Of a DNA stretch of 6,063 nucleotides, positions 5,024 to 6,063 are shown piece after piece. This DNA is from Allobrachymonas sp. Its GTDB lineage: Bacteria; Pseudomonadota; Gammaproteobacteria; Burkholderiales; Burkholderiaceae_C. The DNA lies in assembly GCA_012036375.1 (NCBI GenBank), contig JAAUOI010000198.1, forward strand, positions 1 through 6,063, given 5' to 3'. Positions within the stretch are counted from its first letter, which is position 1; each line of letters begins with the position of its first letter. The notes beneath the pieces were generated by a model. The model worked only from the letters and a program-made list of their open reading frames with translations, was not told the origin of the DNA and searched no databases. A program made the translations under genes and the position numbers.

Positions 5024-5998
5024 TTGATCTGCTTTTCGTGATGCTCCCGCACAGTTGTGCCCTCGATTGGGCAGGACCTGCGGAGGCATTTCGGATTGCG
5101 AACCAGACTTTGGAGCGGCAAGGCCAGAGCGCCGCTTTTCGCATGCGATTCATGGGGCCCGATGCTCAGGCCGTCAGCTCAGTGGGCGCACAGATGATGC
5201 AGCTCGAAGCGCTGCCTTCTGTATTCGAGCGCCCCAGTTGGCTGATCTTGCTCGGCTCGCCTGATGAACACATCAACCTCAGCAGCCCGCCCGTGCGAAC
5301 GCTTGACGTTTGGCTGCGCAGCATCAGCCCCCAGCTTCAAGCGCCGCATCGCTTGATCACCGTCTGCGCGGGCGCTTTGCTGGCAGCGCAGGCCGGTTTG
5401 CTGGCCGGTGCGCAAGTGACCACGCATCATTTGGAATTGAAGGCTTTGCAACGGCTAGAGCCGCAATGCCAAGTGCTGGCCAACCGCATCTTCGTTGCCG
5501 ATACCTCACGTCATATTTACAGCAGTGCTGGTATCACCACGGGCATTGATCTGGCCGTGCATCTGATCGCTGAAGTGTGCGGCGAAGCCGTTGCGGCGCG
5601 AGTAGCGCAAGTGATGGTGATGCCGATGCGGCGCTCGGCCAGCGACCCGCAGCTCTCGGCGTTTTTAAGCCACCGTGCGCACCTGCATCCTGCTGTGCAT
5701 CGCGTGCAAGATGCATTGAGCCAAGCGCCGCAGCAAGCTTGGACGGCAGAAGCTATCGCAGAAGTGGCCTGCACCTCCACGCGGCATATCAACCGCTTGT
5801 TTGATGAGCATGTTGGTCATGAGCGCTTTAGATTTTTTGCGCACTATTCGTGTGGAGCTGGCAGCAAAAGCTTTGCAAAATGGCAAAAGTGTGGCGCAGG
5901 CGGCCGCTTTGTGCGGATTCAGCTCAGACTTGCAGATGCGTCGCGCTTGGAAGGCTTCTGGCAAAGAGAGCCTGCCTTCGCAGAGCAAAACGCTCTAA
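5020..5998 (+). pseudogene. GlxA/FtrA-family AraC-type transcriptional regulator with a single-base frameshift
   Basis: Residues 1 to about 190 form a DJ-1/PfpI-like domain: LLFVMLPHSCALDWAGPAEA at the start, WLILLGSPDE, the nucleophile-elbow-like TVCAGALLAAQAGLL with Cys116, and SSAGITTGIDLAVHLIAEVCG (169-188). VMVMPMRRSASDPQLSAFL leads into the AraC DNA-binding domain, whose first helix-turn-helix is WTAEAIAEVACTSTRHINRLFDEHVG (241-266). The frame then breaks. The continuation MSALDFLRTIRVELAAKAL ... SVAQAAALCGFSSDLQMRRAW lies in the +1 frame from 5819 to TAA at 5996-5998. The span 5020-5998 is 326 codons plus one base, so dropping one base gives a normal ~325-residue protein. The terminator 12 nt after 5998 confirms the +1 end as the original one. 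Uncorrected, the first frame runs open to the window end. It may be a true pseudogene or a sequencing error. The likely target is its own operon with the cysteine hydrolase. Confidence 0.88.
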
Positions 5999-6010
5999 AT
6001 TTCACGCAAA

Positions 6011-6038
6011 AAAAACGGCAACCTGAGTTGCCGTTTTT
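6011..6038 (+). terminator. Rho-independent terminator after the hydrolase-regulator operon
   Basis: AAAAACGGCAAC (6011-6022), loop CTGA and GTTGCCGTTTTT (6027-6038) make a perfect 12-bp stem with a five-T tail, 12 nt after the TAA at 5998. The A-run before the stem also gives a T-run on the other strand, so it can act in both directions. The remaining 25 bases of the window show nothing recognisable. Confidence 0.88.
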
Positions 6039-6063
6039 CATGCCGCAAGGCAACAATCAATCT

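Noticed and set aside
5801..5998. Separate small gene encoding a helix-turn-helix protein
   Set aside because: It is the C-terminal half of the AraC domain of the preceding regulator, displaced by one base. No good ribosome-binding site precedes its internal ATGs.

Overview
The window looks like ordinary chromosomal DNA from a betaproteobacterium, probably a member of Burkholderiales/Comamonadaceae. This is inferred from the moderately high GC, the style of the proteins (oligopeptide-type ABC ATPase, Edd/Eda, GlxA-type regulator) and two diverged copies of a short intergenic repeat of the kind I associate with that family. No phage, insertion sequence, CRISPR array, tRNA or rRNA is visible.

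Layout. (1) 1-365, plus strand: the C-terminal end of an oligopeptide/dipeptide ABC transporter ATPase. It converges on (2) 441-2953, minus strand: an edd-eda operon encoding the two Entner-Doudoroff enzymes that turn 6-phosphogluconate into pyruvate and glyceraldehyde-3-phosphate. The two genes overlap by 10 nt, and a HexR-like palindrome sits just upstream of edd. (3) 3083-3619, minus strand: a small membrane-anchored OmpA-domain protein followed by a strong hairpin terminator. (4) 3667-4308, plus strand and divergent from it: a ChaC-type gamma-glutamylcyclotransferase. (5) 4469-5998, plus strand: an isochorismatase-fold cysteine hydrolase overlapping (ATGA) a GlxA/FtrA-type AraC regulator. 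A strong terminator follows at 6011-6038.

The main anomaly is in the last gene. Its DJ-1/PfpI-like domain and first helix-turn-helix lie in one frame. The rest of the DNA-binding domain lies in the +1 frame, which ends 12 nt before the terminator. One extra base between about 5815 and 5838 explains this, either as a real mutation or as a sequencing error. The uncorrected frame stays open to the window end and would read through the terminator hairpin.

Other points worth a look are the two same-orientation copies of a ~58-nt repeat (394-451 and 4314-4370), one of which supplies the stop codon of eda; the putative HexR operator; and a leader hairpin touching the ribosome-binding site of the cysteine hydrolase. 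I see no convincing evidence for a wholly new multi-gene system. The hydrolase-regulator pair is the part with the least known function.
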